Source: an uncultured Alphaproteobacteria bacterium (lineage in GTDB: Bacteria > Pseudomonadota > Alphaproteobacteria > Caulobacterales > Hyphomonadaceae). Taken from it: 39,007 bases of DNA. The position numbers and the translations under genes were made by a program. Shown here in pieces: positions 26,725-37,028 of the stretch (position 1 is the first letter of the stretch; the number at the start of each line of letters is the position of its first letter). The notes under the pieces were generated by a model. That model was not told the origin of the DNA and did no database searches. It was given only the letters and a program-made list of their open reading frames with translations. The stretch covers positions 1-39,007 of the forward strand of contig CAIMMO010000181.1 in the NCBI GenBank assembly GCA_903842595.1, written 5' to 3'.

Positions 26725-27219
26725 ATGAGTGCAAAGGACAAAGCCCTGTCAGCCAGTCGCCCCACCCGGACCGGTAAAGCAACCGAGACCGGACCGGCCG
26801 CCGCGAAGGCGAGCCCGGCAAAGCCAGCCACGGCCAAGCAAACCAAGGCGGCAGCGCAGCCAAAATCTCCCGACGCGTTCGAGCTTGCGACCATGGTCGT
26901 GCAGCAACTCGATGACGACAAGGCCGAGAACATCCTCAACATTCCGCTGGCCGGAAAATCGCCAATGGCGGATGCGATGATCGTCGCGTCTGGCCGCTCG
27001 GCGCGCCACGTCTCTGCGCTGGCGGACCACGTCTCGCAGAAGTTGAAGGAGGCCGGCGCGCCGAAAGTGCGCGTCGAGGGACTACCCAACGCGGACTGGG
27101 TGCTGATCGATGCAGGCGACCTGATCGTGCATATCTTCCGGCCGGAAGTGCGCGAGTTCTACAACCTCGAACGCATCTGGGCCGGCGACACGCCAACGAC
27201 GGCGCGCGCCGCGACCTGA
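26725..27219 (+). CDS. rsfS: Ribosomal silencing factor RsfS
   Basis: A 164-residue protein. The first 50 residues are an Ala/Lys/Thr/Pro-rich extension; the RsfS/Iojap domain follows from SPDAFELATMVVQQLDDDKAENI, with MIVASGRSARHVSALADHV, GLPNADWVLIDAGDLIVHIF and REFYNLERIW. RsfS binds L14 and blocks subunit joining in starvation. The start is uncertain: the ATG at 26725 lacks a Shine-Dalgarno, while a GTG at 26704 has GGGGG upstream. The 206 bases before it include an AT-rich stretch (26560-26620) with a short ACTAC/GTAGT hairpin. Confidence 0.93.
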   Translation: MSAKDKALSASRPTRTGKATETGPAAAKASPAKPATAKQTKAAAQPKSPDAFELATMVVQQLDDDKAENILNIPLAGKSPMADAMIVASGRSARHVSALADHVSQKLKEAGAPKVRVEGLPNADWVLIDAGDLIVHIFRPEVREFYNLERIWAGDTPTTARAAT

Positions 27220-27231
27220 AGCTGATCCTGC

Positions 27232-27690
27232 TTGCGCATCCGCATCCTCTGCATCGGGCGCATGAAGGACGGGCCTGAGCGCACGATGGTGGACGACTAT
27301 GTCGCGCGCGCGGGCAAGACCGGAAAATCGCTGGGCTATCGCGCGGTCGAGGAAGTCGAACTCAATTCAAGTTCCAAGGATGACGAAGGCCAACGCCTGC
27401 TTGCGCGGCATGGCCAGGGCGTCCTGATCCGGCTCGACGAACGCGGCGAGGCTTGGACATCGCAGGAGCTTTCGAAACGCCTGGCGAAGTGGCGAGATAG
27501 CGGCGAGGACGCGGTCAGCTTTGTCATCGGCGGAGCAGATGGAACGTCGGCGGACGTCGCGAAGGCTGCGCGCCACAATGTGTCGTTTGGCGTGCAGACA
27601 TGGCCGCACAGGCTGGTGCGCGTGATGATCACCGAGCAGGTCTACCGGGCCCTTTCGATCGAGGCCGGATCACCTTACCACCGCGAATGA
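27232..27690 (+). CDS. rlmH: 23S rRNA pseudouridine-1915 N3-methyltransferase
   Basis: A 152-residue SPOUT-fold methyltransferase that modifies helix 69 of 23S rRNA. The knot region VSFVIGGADG and the C-terminal signature TWPHRLVRVMITEQVYRA ending GSPYHRE are diagnostic. The start codon is TTG, 12 bases after rsfS; no strong Shine-Dalgarno is seen. The TGA overlaps the ATG of the next gene. The rsfS-rlmH pairing is standard. Confidence 0.96.
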   Translation: MRIRILCIGRMKDGPERTMVDDYVARAGKTGKSLGYRAVEEVELNSSSKDDEGQRLLARHGQGVLIRLDERGEAWTSQELSKRLAKWRDSGEDAVSFVIGGADGTSADVAKAARHNVSFGVQTWPHRLVRVMITEQVYRALSIEAGSPYHRE

Positions 27691-28886
27691 TGCGATGGCT
27701 TGCAATCCTTTTTGTGCTTTTGGCGACGCCCGCCCTGGGCCAGTCGCGCCGCACCTTTACCCAGGAAGACCTGAGAAGAGCGGAAGCCGCGCGCGACGCG
27801 GCGCTGGCGCGGGTGAAGGCGCTGGAGCAGGCCTCCAGCGCAGCGGAACGGGCAGTGTCGGAGATCGACGCCGATCTTCTGGCGGCTGCAACCGAAGCCG
27901 TCGGCGGCGAAGAGGCAGCCTACGCCGCCGAAGAACAGCTGATGATCCTCGCAGATGAATCCCGCGTAGCCCAGCAGGCCCTGGTTGCGGATGAGGCCGT
28001 GATGGAAGACGTGTTCGCCGCGCTGATGACGATGCGAACTCCGCCTGCTCTGGCGACCAGTCCTGACGACGTTTCGAGTGCCATTCGGGCGGCCATCCTC
28101 ATGTCCGACGCCGCACCCGCGCTGGCCGGGCATGCTGACGACCTGCGCGCGAAGATCTCCAACATCGATGCTCTCGCCGCGGCGACCCGCGCCCAGCAGG
28201 CCAACTTGCTCGCAGCCACAAGCTCAGCTGGTGCGCGGCGGGAAGAAATTGCGGCGCTTGCCGAGGAGAAGCGTCGGGCCTCGGCCTCGCTCGATGCGGA
28301 GACGCAGGCTGCGCGGGCGAATGCGCGCAAGCTGGCTGACGAGGCGGCGAACCTGCGCGAGCTGCTGGACGGGCTGGCGAAGTCAGCGCCGCCGGCGCCA
28401 TCGGTGAAGCCGGGACAGAAGCCGGCGACCAAGGCAGGCGGCGGTCCTGCGAAGCCGACCGCGAAACTTCCAGCTGCGACAGCCTCCAGGCCCGCAGCGA
28501 CGGCGAAGGCTGGCTCGCCACTCTACCCTGTTGTCGGCTCGCCGCTGCGCCGCTTCGGGCGGGTGATCGAGGGACAGAAGCAGGAGGGCCTGACGCTTTC
28601 CGCAAGGGCGGGAGCGACGGTGATCGCGCCGATGGACGCGCGCGTGCAGTATTCCGGCCTGTTCCGTACTTATGGCCAGATGGCGATCCTCGATGTCGGG
28701 AATGGCGTCCTGCTGGTCGTTTCGGGCATGGAGACCCTTTATCCCGAGGCGGGACAGTGGGTTCTGGCCGGGGAGCCGATCGGCCGCATGGCCGACCAGA
28801 AGTCGCCCTCTCCTGAACTTTATCTCGAGGTAAGGCGCAATGGTCAGCCTGTGAACCCTGAAACCTGGCTGGGCAAGCGCGGTTGA
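27687..28886 (+). CDS. EnvC-like murein hydrolase activator
   Basis: A 399-residue periplasmic protein with a signal peptide (to about residue 18, ending PALGQ). A long Ala/Glu/Arg coiled coil (about 25-225) is followed by a Pro/Ala/Lys linker and a C-terminal LytM/M23 domain (about 275-395). The zinc ligands are missing: the first His/Asp site reads VIEGQKQEGLTL and the HxH site reads YLEVR. This is the degenerate state of EnvC, which activates amidases in septum splitting rather than cutting murein itself. It overlaps rlmH by 4 bases. The position before ctpA is common in alphaproteobacteria. Confidence 0.93.
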   Translation: MMRWLAILFVLLATPALGQSRRTFTQEDLRRAEAARDAALARVKALEQASSAAERAVSEIDADLLAAATEAVGGEEAAYAAEEQLMILADESRVAQQALVADEAVMEDVFAALMTMRTPPALATSPDDVSSAIRAAILMSDAAPALAGHADDLRAKISNIDALAAATRAQQANLLAATSSAGARREEIAALAEEKRRASASLDAETQAARANARKLADEAANLRELLDGLAKSAPPAPSVKPGQKPATKAGGGPAKPTAKLPAATASRPAATAKAGSPLYPVVGSPLRRFGRVIEGQKQEGLTLSARAGATVIAPMDARVQYSGLFRTYGQMAILDVGNGVLLVVSGMETLYPEAGQWVLAGEPIGRMADQKSPSPELYLEVRRNGQPVNPETWLGKRG

Positions 28887-29017
28887 ACGTGCGCCTGCTC
28901 AAAAGCTGACGTTGATGCTTAAATTGTCCTTCGCGGCATCGAGGCATGTTGAACTTCAGGAATATGGCGTCAAAGTAACGGTGGGACTTTGGGTCGATGA
29001 CAGAGGAGCAGCGCAGC

Positions 29018-30376
29018 ATGCGCAAGTGGTGGTTGGCCCCGGTAATCGGTGCAGGTCTGCTCGCCGCGACGGTCGGTGTTTCGGCCTTCGCCGTGACGAC
29101 GAACCAGTCCGCGAAGAAGGCTGAGGTGTTCCAGCAACTCGACCTGTTCGCCGACATCCTGGCCAAGGCCCAGGCCAACTACGTGACAGAGTTTGAATCG
29201 ACCGAAGCGATCGAGGCTGCGATCAACGGCATGCTGGCCTCGCTTGACCCGCATTCCTCCTATCTCGACCCCGATGACTTCAAGGACATGCAGACGCAGA
29301 CGTCCGGCGAGTATGGCGGGCTCGGCATCGAGGTCACAGCGCAGGACGGTTTCGTGAAGGTCGTGTCCCCGATGGACGGCACGCCGGCTTCGCGCGCCGG
29401 GATCAAGTCGGGCGACTTCCTCACCGCCATCGATGGCAAGTCAATCGTCGGCCTGCCGCTTAACGACGCCGTGAAGCAGATGCGTGGTGCGATCGGCTCG
29501 GCCATCAACGTCACAGTCGTGCGCGAGAATGTCGAACCGTTCGATGTGTCGCTGACCCGCGAAGTCATCCGGCCGGAAGTCGTCAAGACGAAAGCAATCG
29601 GCGATGTCGGATATCTGCGCATCACCACCTTCAACGAGCAGACCGTTAAGGCTCTCGACCGCGGCCTTGAGCAAGTGCGCAAGGATGTGCGCGGCGGCCT
29701 CAAGGGCCTCGTGCTTGACCTGCGTGACAATCCGGGCGGACTTCTCGAAGCCTCGATCGAGGTCACATCGCGCTTCGTCAATGGCGGCGAAGTGGTCTCG
29801 ACCCGCGGCCGTCGCGAGAGCGACCAGCGCCGTTACAACGCCGTCCGCGCCGCCCGCTTCCCGGATGTACCGGTTGTGGTGCTTGTAAATGGCGGTTCGG
29901 CCTCCGCCGCCGAGATCGTCGCCGGTGCGCTCCAGGACCGCAAGCGCGCGGTGATCATGGGGACGACCTCGTTCGGCAAGGGCTCGGTGCAGACCGTCCT
30001 GCCGCTCGGACCGGGCAAGGGCGCCATGCGGCTGACAACGTCGCGCTACTACACGCCGGCGGGCCGCTCGATCCAGGGGGCAGGTATCGAACCTGACATC
30101 GAAGTCGCTGCAGTCCGCCTGTCGGACAAGGACGTCGCCGAACTCAAGACGCGCGCCGCCCGCTTCAGCGAGTCGGCTCTGCCCAACGCGCTGGAAAACG
30201 ACCAGGGCGCCGAGCGCACGCCGCCGCACGTTCCGGCCGACATGCCGCCGGAAGGCTATGCGGGCGAAGACTACCAGCTCGACCAGGCCGTGGCCCTTCT
30301 GCGCGCGGGCAAGGCCAATCCCGCCGCGGCGCCCGCCGTTGCGGCTGCACCGGCGCCGGCCAAGGCCACGCCCTAG
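29018..30376 (+). CDS. ctpA: Carboxy-terminal processing protease (S41)
   Basis: A 452-residue periplasmic protease with an uncleaved or cleaved N-terminal hydrophobic helix (5-26). A PDZ domain (about 95-175, GGLGIEVTAQDG, GIKSGDFLTAIDG) precedes the S41 core with LVLDLRDNPGG, nucleophile Ser296 in NGGSASAAEIVAG and Lys321 in TTSFGKGSVQT, the usual 25 residues apart. An Ala/Pro-rich tail ends the protein. I prefer the ATG at 29018 (GAGGAG nine bases upstream) to the ATG at 28997. A terminator follows. Confidence 0.96.
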   Translation: MRKWWLAPVIGAGLLAATVGVSAFAVTTNQSAKKAEVFQQLDLFADILAKAQANYVTEFESTEAIEAAINGMLASLDPHSSYLDPDDFKDMQTQTSGEYGGLGIEVTAQDGFVKVVSPMDGTPASRAGIKSGDFLTAIDGKSIVGLPLNDAVKQMRGAIGSAINVTVVRENVEPFDVSLTREVIRPEVVKTKAIGDVGYLRITTFNEQTVKALDRGLEQVRKDVRGGLKGLVLDLRDNPGGLLEASIEVTSRFVNGGEVVSTRGRRESDQRRYNAVRAARFPDVPVVVLVNGGSASAAEIVAGALQDRKRAVIMGTTSFGKGSVQTVLPLGPGKGAMRLTTSRYYTPAGRSIQGAGIEPDIEVAAVRLSDKDVAELKTRAARFSESALPNALENDQGAERTPPHVPADMPPEGYAGEDYQLDQAVALLRAGKANPAAAPAVAAAPAPAKATP

Positions 30377-30400
30377 GTTGACCTGCGAAAGAGACGGCAG

Positions 30401-30432
30401 AGGCCCGGTGGAAACGCCGGGCCTTTTGCTTT
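30401..30432 (+). terminator. Rho-independent terminator after ctpA
   Basis: An 8-bp stem AGGCCCGG/CCGGGCCT with an eight-base loop is followed by TTTGCTTT. It separates ctpA from the deacetylase-like gene. Confidence 0.88.
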
Positions 30433-30580
30433 CCCCGCGGGCGAAGCGATCATTTCGTCAGGTCGCAACAGAATTCACAACCTTTACAAGAGGGTCTGCG
30501 ACCAAATCCCCACGCCCACATTTCCGCGATGTTAACGATGCGAGCGCCAAAATCGTCCTTCGTTTTGTTGTGAGGACATC

Positions 30581-31738
30581 ATGGCCGCATCGCGGAATTC
30601 CGACGGTTCAGTCGTGCGTGCAGGACTGAGCCATGTTGCGCTCAGCCTTTCGGTTTTCGGCATGCTGGGCGCAGGGGCCGTCGGCGCTGCGTTCCTGTTC
30701 GGTGATGAGGCGGCCGGTGCACCGCGCGTCGAGCTGGCGCTTTATTCCGAGCAGGACGGCCCGCCACCCCTGCTGAAGAACCGCTCACCCCTCGAGGCGC
30801 TCGACGCCCATACAGAGGACCATGAGCCCAGCCTCGGGGTAGAATACGAAGACGCTGCTCTGCTTGAGGATGGCGATGAAGCCAGCATGACGGTGACGGA
30901 GATCGCCTCCAACGCGGGCACGGGCCCCAAGGCCCTGGCGCGCGCGCCGATCGCGGGCTTTGTCGAGCGAACGCCCGCTGGCGAACTGCCGAAGATCGCC
31001 TCCGACGGGCGTACGCCCGCGCAGGTCTATGCTCGCCCCTTCACCGGCGCATCCGACAAGCCGCGCATTGGCCTGATCGTAGGCGGCCTCGGCATGACGG
31101 CAAGGCATACCGAAACAGCCATCAGGGAACTGCCGCCGGAAGTCACCTTGTCCTTCCTGGCGTACGCGCCCAACCTGCAGGACTGGATCAACAAGGCGCG
31201 CGCCGCGGGCCACGAGGTCCTGCTCGAAATGCCGATGGAAGCCTATGACTATCCGAATGTCGACACAGGGCCGCTGACGCTGCTGACCAGCGCCAAGCCA
31301 GACGAGAATGTGCGCCGCCTCAACGTGATGCTCGGCAAGGCAACGGGCTATTTCGGCGTCACCAACTATCAGGGCGCGCGCTTTGCGACGGATGCTGCAG
31401 CAGCGACGCCGGTGATGAAGGTGCTCAAGGATCGCGGCCTCGTCTTCCTGCATGATGGCGGCGCGGCGCGCTCGGCCCTGCCCCAGGCGGCGACACAGTC
31501 CGGGCTCGACTTCACGGTTGCCGATCGCATCGTGGACAGCGAACTGACGGCGGACGCCATCGACCGCGAACTGTTGGCGCTTGAAGCGCTGGCGATCCAG
31601 AACGGCAGCGCGATCGGCGTGGGCTTCGCCTATCCCGTCACCATCGAGCAGCTTCGACTGTGGGCGGAGAGCCTGAAGGCCAAGGGCTATCAGCTTGCGC
31701 CGGCCTCGGCTGCCGCCGGCGTGGTTGCGCGATCGTGA
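30581..31738 (+). CDS. Divergent polysaccharide deacetylase family protein
   Basis: A 385-residue protein with one N-terminal membrane helix (about 15-41), an acidic spacer, and a C-terminal divergent polysaccharide-deacetylase domain of the YibQ type (about 155-380). Markers are RIGLIVGGLGMTARHTETAI, VTLSFLAYAPNLQDWI, EVLLEMPMEAYDYP, TGYFGVTNYQGARF and GSAIGVGFAYPVTIEQL. Whether it acts on murein or another envelope glycan is unknown. GAGGA precedes the ATG. Its stop overlaps the GTG of rppH. Association with EnvC-like and CtpA genes is usual. Confidence 0.92.
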   Translation: MAASRNSDGSVVRAGLSHVALSLSVFGMLGAGAVGAAFLFGDEAAGAPRVELALYSEQDGPPPLLKNRSPLEALDAHTEDHEPSLGVEYEDAALLEDGDEASMTVTEIASNAGTGPKALARAPIAGFVERTPAGELPKIASDGRTPAQVYARPFTGASDKPRIGLIVGGLGMTARHTETAIRELPPEVTLSFLAYAPNLQDWINKARAAGHEVLLEMPMEAYDYPNVDTGPLTLLTSAKPDENVRRLNVMLGKATGYFGVTNYQGARFATDAAAATPVMKVLKDRGLVFLHDGGAARSALPQAATQSGLDFTVADRIVDSELTADAIDRELLALEALAIQNGSAIGVGFAYPVTIEQLRLWAESLKAKGYQLAPASAAAGVVARS

Positions 31739-32253
31739 GTTTCGAGGCCCAGCCGCTGATGGGTGGGCGCGATCCATCGCTTTACCGTCCCAATGTCGGC
31801 CTCGCCCTGTTCTCGAAACAGGGCCATGTCTGGCTCGGCAGGCGCGCGGGCGTGCGCAAGGACGATGTGCGCTACGCCTGGCAGATGCCGCAGGGCGGAA
31901 TCGATCGCGGCGAGACGCCTGCACAGGCTGCTTTGCGTGAACTCGGAGAAGAGACTGGGCTGGAGCCAGACCAGGTCGAGCTGCTGGAGGAGTTCGAGCC
32001 CTGGCTGTTCTACGACTTCCCGCCTGCGCTGAAGGCGAAGCTGACGGGTCCCTATTTTGGTCAGCGACAAAAGTGGTTTGCCTATCGCTTCACGGGCTCT
32101 GACACTGACTTCCGGCTCGACAGGCACACGGTCGAGTTCGATGCTTGGAAGTGGGCAAAGCTCGAGGACGCGCCGGGGCTGGTCATCCCGTTCAAGGCTG
32201 CGGTCTATCTGGAGGTCGCAAAAGGCTTTGCGCGCTGGACGACTGCCGTCTGA
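31735..32253 (+). CDS. rppH: RNA 5' pyrophosphohydrolase
   Basis: A 172-residue Nudix hydrolase that removes pyrophosphate from 5' ends of RNA and so starts mRNA decay. The Nudix box GGIDRGETPAQAALRELGEE is at 54-73. YRPNVGLALF and QKWFAYRFTG are typical of the RppH/IalA group. The GTG start overlaps the stop of the deacetylase-like gene (GTGA), and translation from the upstream in-frame ATG is unlikely. The stop abuts the convergent neighbour with no gap. Confidence 0.95.
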   Translation: MSFEAQPLMGGRDPSLYRPNVGLALFSKQGHVWLGRRAGVRKDDVRYAWQMPQGGIDRGETPAQAALRELGEETGLEPDQVELLEEFEPWLFYDFPPALKAKLTGPYFGQRQKWFAYRFTGSDTDFRLDRHTVEFDAWKWAKLEDAPGLVIPFKAAVYLEVAKGFARWTTAV

Positions 32254-32964
32254 TCAGCCCGGAAGAAAGTCGGCGCGAAGGACGCCCGGGCGATCGACGC
32301 CCGGCGGGTACTCCATGAGGTCGATATACTCGCCCCTGGCTGACTTGAGGCGTTCCCAGCGAACCTCCCCCTGCAGCATCTGCGTCGAGTCGGACGCGAA
32401 GCCGATCTGCGTATCCTGCAGCAGGGCCGTGACCTTCTCGAAACCGTCCTCCGCCAGGGGGCGAAGGATCGCTGCGCCGCAATTCAGAGGCTCCTCGCCA
32501 TAGCCAAACAGGTAGACGACGCCATCGACGGATGGCACGCGCCAGGTGACGGCGCCGGGCGGAAGCGCGTGCGACAGCTCTTCTGGTGGGGCGCCGGCGG
32601 GACCGAGGCCGAGCTGAATGGCGCGCACAGACAGGTCGCCGCCATCGCCGTGGATAGCGGCGCGGCAGACTTTGACGATCAGATCCGCGACAGCCACAGG
32701 CGAGAAGCTGACCGGGCCGCTCCAGGCGGGCGCCGCGGCAGCCTCGGCAGCTGCAGGCGGGGGAGGAGGTGGAGGCATCGGCGCGGGCGTGGCGACGGCA
32801 GCAGCGGCAGGGGTCGGCGCTTCAACTGGTGTGGGAGGCGGCGTTTCAGGCGTTCCACTCGTCAGCGGTCTCAGGCTGCCCGTCGCGGGTTGCTGCCCAT
32901 CCTGCGCGCGCGCGGCCTGAATGCCAAAGGCCGCGGCAACGGCCAAAGCCAGATTCAGTTTCAT
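32254..32964 (-). CDS. Periplasmic protein of unknown function
   Basis: A 236-residue exported protein with signal peptide (to about residue 21, ending AARAQ). A Pro/Ala-rich linker (about 40-80) with an unbroken run of prolines leads to a C-terminal domain of about 145 residues. That domain has VCRAAIHGDG, VTWRVPSVDGVVYLFGY and a second Cys (NCGAAI). Its pattern recurs in the protein at 34533-35081, suggesting a shared family, possibly with a Cys-Cys disulfide. The start at 32964 opens the signal peptide; an ATG four codons up is less likely. The stop abuts rppH. Confidence 0.82.
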   Translation of the reverse strand: MKLNLALAVAAAFGIQAARAQDGQQPATGSLRPLTSGTPETPPPTPVEAPTPAAAAVATPAPMPPPPPPPAAAEAAAAPAWSGPVSFSPVAVADLIVKVCRAAIHGDGGDLSVRAIQLGLGPAGAPPEELSHALPPGAVTWRVPSVDGVVYLFGYGEEPLNCGAAILRPLAEDGFEKVTALLQDTQIGFASDSTQMLQGEVRWERLKSARGEYIDLMEYPPGVDRPGVLRADFLPG

Positions 32965-33103
32965 GCGACACCCCAAAAGACCCTGTCGTGGGTTGAGGAT
33001 ACGCTTGTAAATTCACGGGAAGAAGACGCTGGCGTTCAATTGTCGGGAGAATTGCCGCCCTGCCCGCGGAGCGAGCGCCGGCCGGCCAGACTTGACCCGG
33101 CGT

Positions 33104-33502
33104 TCACGCAACCGCGGCGCGCAAGGCTTCCAGGTACACAAGGCGCTCGGAAGCGCGCTTGCGACGTGTTTCATCGCCGGGGTCCGCCGCGTCGGAACGC
33201 AGCTTGGCGATCTCGGTGTCGAGCGCACCTGCATCGACATCAGAAAGGCGGATGGCTTCTTCGGCCAGGATCGTAAGGCCCGCGGGCGTCACGTCGGCAA
33301 AGCCGCCGCGGACAAAAACCGGCGTCACACCGCTCTCCTCATGGATGCGCACGACGCCGGGCTTCAGCACCGTCATGAACGGTGCATGCTTCGGCAGGAC
33401 GCCGAATTCGCCCTCGACGCCGGGAGCATCGACCTGTTTGACGTCGCCGGAGAACAGCTCGCGCACGGGCGAAACCAGCGAGAAATGCAGCAAGTCAGCC
33501 AT
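33104..33502 (-). CDS. atpC: ATP synthase F1 epsilon subunit
   Basis: A 132-residue epsilon subunit. LLHFSLVSPVRELFSGDVKQV, GEFGVLPKHAPFMTVLKPG and VRGGFADVTPAGLTILAEEA mark the beta-sandwich; the C-terminal helical part is EIAKLRS...RASERLVYLEALRA. It links the rotor to the catalytic head and can inhibit ATP hydrolysis. It is unusual in lying about 2 kb from atpD behind two other genes and a terminator. AGGAAC precedes its ATG. Confidence 0.97.
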   Translation of the reverse strand: MADLLHFSLVSPVRELFSGDVKQVDAPGVEGEFGVLPKHAPFMTVLKPGVVRIHEESGVTPVFVRGGFADVTPAGLTILAEEAIRLSDVDAGALDTEIAKLRSDAADPGDETRRKRASERLVYLEALRAAVA

Positions 33503-33566
33503 GACGGGTTCCTGTTTCGCGCGCCGGTCTAGCAGGCCTGAAACCCCTGTAAAGGAGGCAATCTGG

Positions 33567-34517
33567 CTAGAACCCCCTAAGCGTTAGGACAGCGATTTCA
33601 GGGGGTTGGCCGAAGCGTACCGGCAGGATCGACGTGCCGAGCCCGCCCGACACGTATAGCCAGCCGCCGCGGTCCTCGTAGAGGCCGCAGGGCCAGCGTT
33701 CCGAGCCCGGGGAGACATGCACAAGACGCCCCACGATTGGCAGGTTCACCTGCCCGCAATGGGAATGGCCCGCCAGCGTCAGCGCGACCCGGGCGGGCGC
33801 GGCCGCGAACGGGTCGGGCCAGTGGGAAAGGACAATGACAGGCTCGTTGTCGGGAACCCCGGAAAGCGTGCTGGTGTAGGACGGCTGCGCCCGGCGGGAT
33901 TCATAGTCGGCGAGGCCGCCGATCCAGAATGCCCCGCCCTCGCGCGGAATGCGGGCGCGGCTGTTCTCCATTACCTGAACGCCCGAGGAAACGAGGCCGG
34001 ATTCCACCGCCGCACCGTCATACCACCAGTCGTGATTGCCAAGCACGGACCAGACGCCGAGCGGCGCCTGGAGCTTGCCGAACGCTGCGAGGCCCTCGCC
34101 GATCTCGCGGCGCTCATCCGCGCTGCGATCGGAAGCGCCTTCATGCCCGGCGACGAAGTCACCCAGCAGCACAACGATGTCCGGGCGTTCCGCATTCATG
34201 CGCGCAATGATCGACTCAAGGCGCGCGATGCCGACATGCGGGCCGTCCGTGTGCGTGTCGGAAATCACACCGATGCGCACGGGCAGCCCACTCCAACCAC
34301 GGCTTGTCACCTCGACACGACGGACCTCCAGCGTCGCCGGCTCCCACAGGAAGGCCCGGATACCGAGCGCCCAGACGAGCGTGATGAAGGCGATCGCGCT
34401 CCACAGCATCCAGCTGGGGCCGCGCCCAGCCTTCAGCCCACGCCAGAGGCCGATGCCCAACAGAGCGGGCCAAGCGATTGCGCCAAACCAGGCGAGCCAG
34501 ACGGCAATGTCGGTCAT
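33567..34517 (-). CDS. Membrane metallophosphoesterase (YaeI/YkuE-like)
   Basis: A 316-residue phosphoesterase. Two N-terminal membrane helices (about 5-25 and 37-57) are followed by a calcineurin-like catalytic domain with the full metal set: Asp87 and His89 (ISDTH), Asp120 (LLGDF), Asn161 and His162 (GNHDWW), His232 (SHWPD), His251 and His253 (GHSHCGQ). Related proteins hydrolyse phospholipid-type or UDP-sugar phosphodiesters at the membrane. It starts 15 bases after the periplasmic protein gene and ends 64 bases before atpC, so the three are probably one transcript. Confidence 0.93.
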   Translation of the reverse strand: MTDIAVWLAWFGAIAWPALLGIGLWRGLKAGRGPSWMLWSAIAFITLVWALGIRAFLWEPATLEVRRVEVTSRGWSGLPVRIGVISDTHTDGPHVGIARLESIIARMNAERPDIVVLLGDFVAGHEGASDRSADERREIGEGLAAFGKLQAPLGVWSVLGNHDWWYDGAAVESGLVSSGVQVMENSRARIPREGGAFWIGGLADYESRRAQPSYTSTLSGVPDNEPVIVLSHWPDPFAAAPARVALTLAGHSHCGQVNLPIVGRLVHVSPGSERWPCGLYEDRGGWLYVSGGLGTSILPVRFGQPPEIAVLTLRGF

Positions 34518-34532
34518 GAGGCGCGGCGAACT

Positions 34533-35081
34533 CTACTCTGACAGCGACACGGTTGCGCTGACGACGCTGAACTTAGACTGGTGCCCTGGGGCGCCGGGGT
34601 TGGCTCCGGACAATTGCACCAGCATCCGCCGGCCATTGCTGCGGCCGGTGAGGGTCTGCGTGAACCCGTCGGCCGGACCCGCCAGCGCCTCGAAGCCGCG
34701 CAGTACGAGCGCAAGCGTTGCATCCGCGACTGTCGGCCCGCTTGCCGGGCCGTAGACTGTCACAACGCACTGCCCTGCTTTCTCGCGCACCGTGACCACA
34801 CCACGCGCATCGGCGACATCCCACACGGTTTCGTCAGGCGCGGCGCCAGCCTGACGCCGGGTTTCGACGTCCTGCGTCGGTTGCACCTTGCCGTCTCGCG
34901 CCAACGCAAGCGCACTGACGCCAGCGCCACTGACAGCCGGCAGGCACACGCTCACAACAGCCTGCTTGAACGTGTCCCCGGCGGCCGCAGGCGACAGGTC
35001 GGGGGAAACCGCTGAACGCTGGGCGTGAGCGGGCAGGATGGTGAGGGTAGCTGCAAACAGCAGGCTGGCCGTCGTCTTCAT
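34533..35081 (-). CDS. Periplasmic protein of unknown function
   Basis: A 182-residue exported protein with a signal peptide (to about residue 20, ending PAHAQ). The mature domain has VVSVCLPAVSGAG, TVWDVADARGVVTV, a second Cys (QCVVTVYGPASG), and ALVLRGFEALAG. The order of these motifs parallels the protein at 32254-32964. The start at 35081 has GGGAG six bases upstream. The frame is open to 35294 without a recognisable domain. It is likely the first gene of a transcript with the phosphoesterase and atpC. Confidence 0.8.
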   Translation of the reverse strand: MKTTASLLFAATLTILPAHAQRSAVSPDLSPAAAGDTFKQAVVSVCLPAVSGAGVSALALARDGKVQPTQDVETRRQAGAAPDETVWDVADARGVVTVREKAGQCVVTVYGPASGPTVADATLALVLRGFEALAGPADGFTQTLTGRSNGRRMLVQLSGANPGAPGHQSKFSVVSATVSLSE

Positions 35082-35480
35082 GAATTGCTCCCGATGCAGC
35101 GACACTAGCCAAATCGCCACGTGCGTGCCAGCCGCGGCGAGCATCTCGCTGACTGTGTTTCGCCAGGGGATCTGTCGCGACGTGCAACTTCCCCCGTCGG
35201 CCAGCATCACGTTGGCCACGAATGTGCGCCGGCCGGTGACATTGCTGTCGAGGCGTATGTTCATCACTATGCTGGCGGACTTGCGATCCGGCACGCGATC
35301 AGATGCAGAGCATCAGCCCTGCATTGATGAGTTCGATATCTTTCGGCGGTGAGGACGGCGGCGTGGTGCTGAAGGCGCCGTGCACCAGAAGTGAAGTCAG
35401 CCGCCGCTTCATGCGAGCGCCGATAATCAGTTCAGGCTGAAAGCCAGGCGAGCTCGCCGTCGGAGCAATCTGCAGCACAG
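35082..35480. other. Intergenic stretch without a supported gene
   Basis: About 400 bases between the periplasmic protein gene and the atpD terminator. Minus-strand frames are partly open here (35082-35294 in frame with the downstream gene, and 35299-35480), but I see no domain, signal peptide or convincing Shine-Dalgarno. It should contain the promoter for the periplasmic protein, phosphoesterase and atpC; I could not pick a -35/-10 pair with confidence. Confidence 0.5.
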
Positions 35481-35517
35481 AAAGCGAAAACAGGCGCGGA
35501 TCGCTCCGCGCCTGTTT
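35481..35517 (-). terminator. Strong terminator after atpD
   Basis: A perfect 13-bp inverted repeat (35488-35500 with 35505-35517, four-base loop) is followed on the minus strand by TTTTCGCTTT. It lies 24 bases past the atpD stop and should end the main ATP synthase transcript. Confidence 0.93.
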
Positions 35518-35540
35518 GTCTTGTTCGACTGGCCGAAAGA

Positions 35541-37028
<1,488 letters not shown>

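Noticed and set aside
35082-35290. Minus-strand frame upstream of the periplasmic protein that faintly resembles a PilZ domain (GRRTFVANVMLADGG)
   Set aside because: The RxxxR and following NxSxxG motifs are not present, and the signal peptide at 35081 marks the real start.
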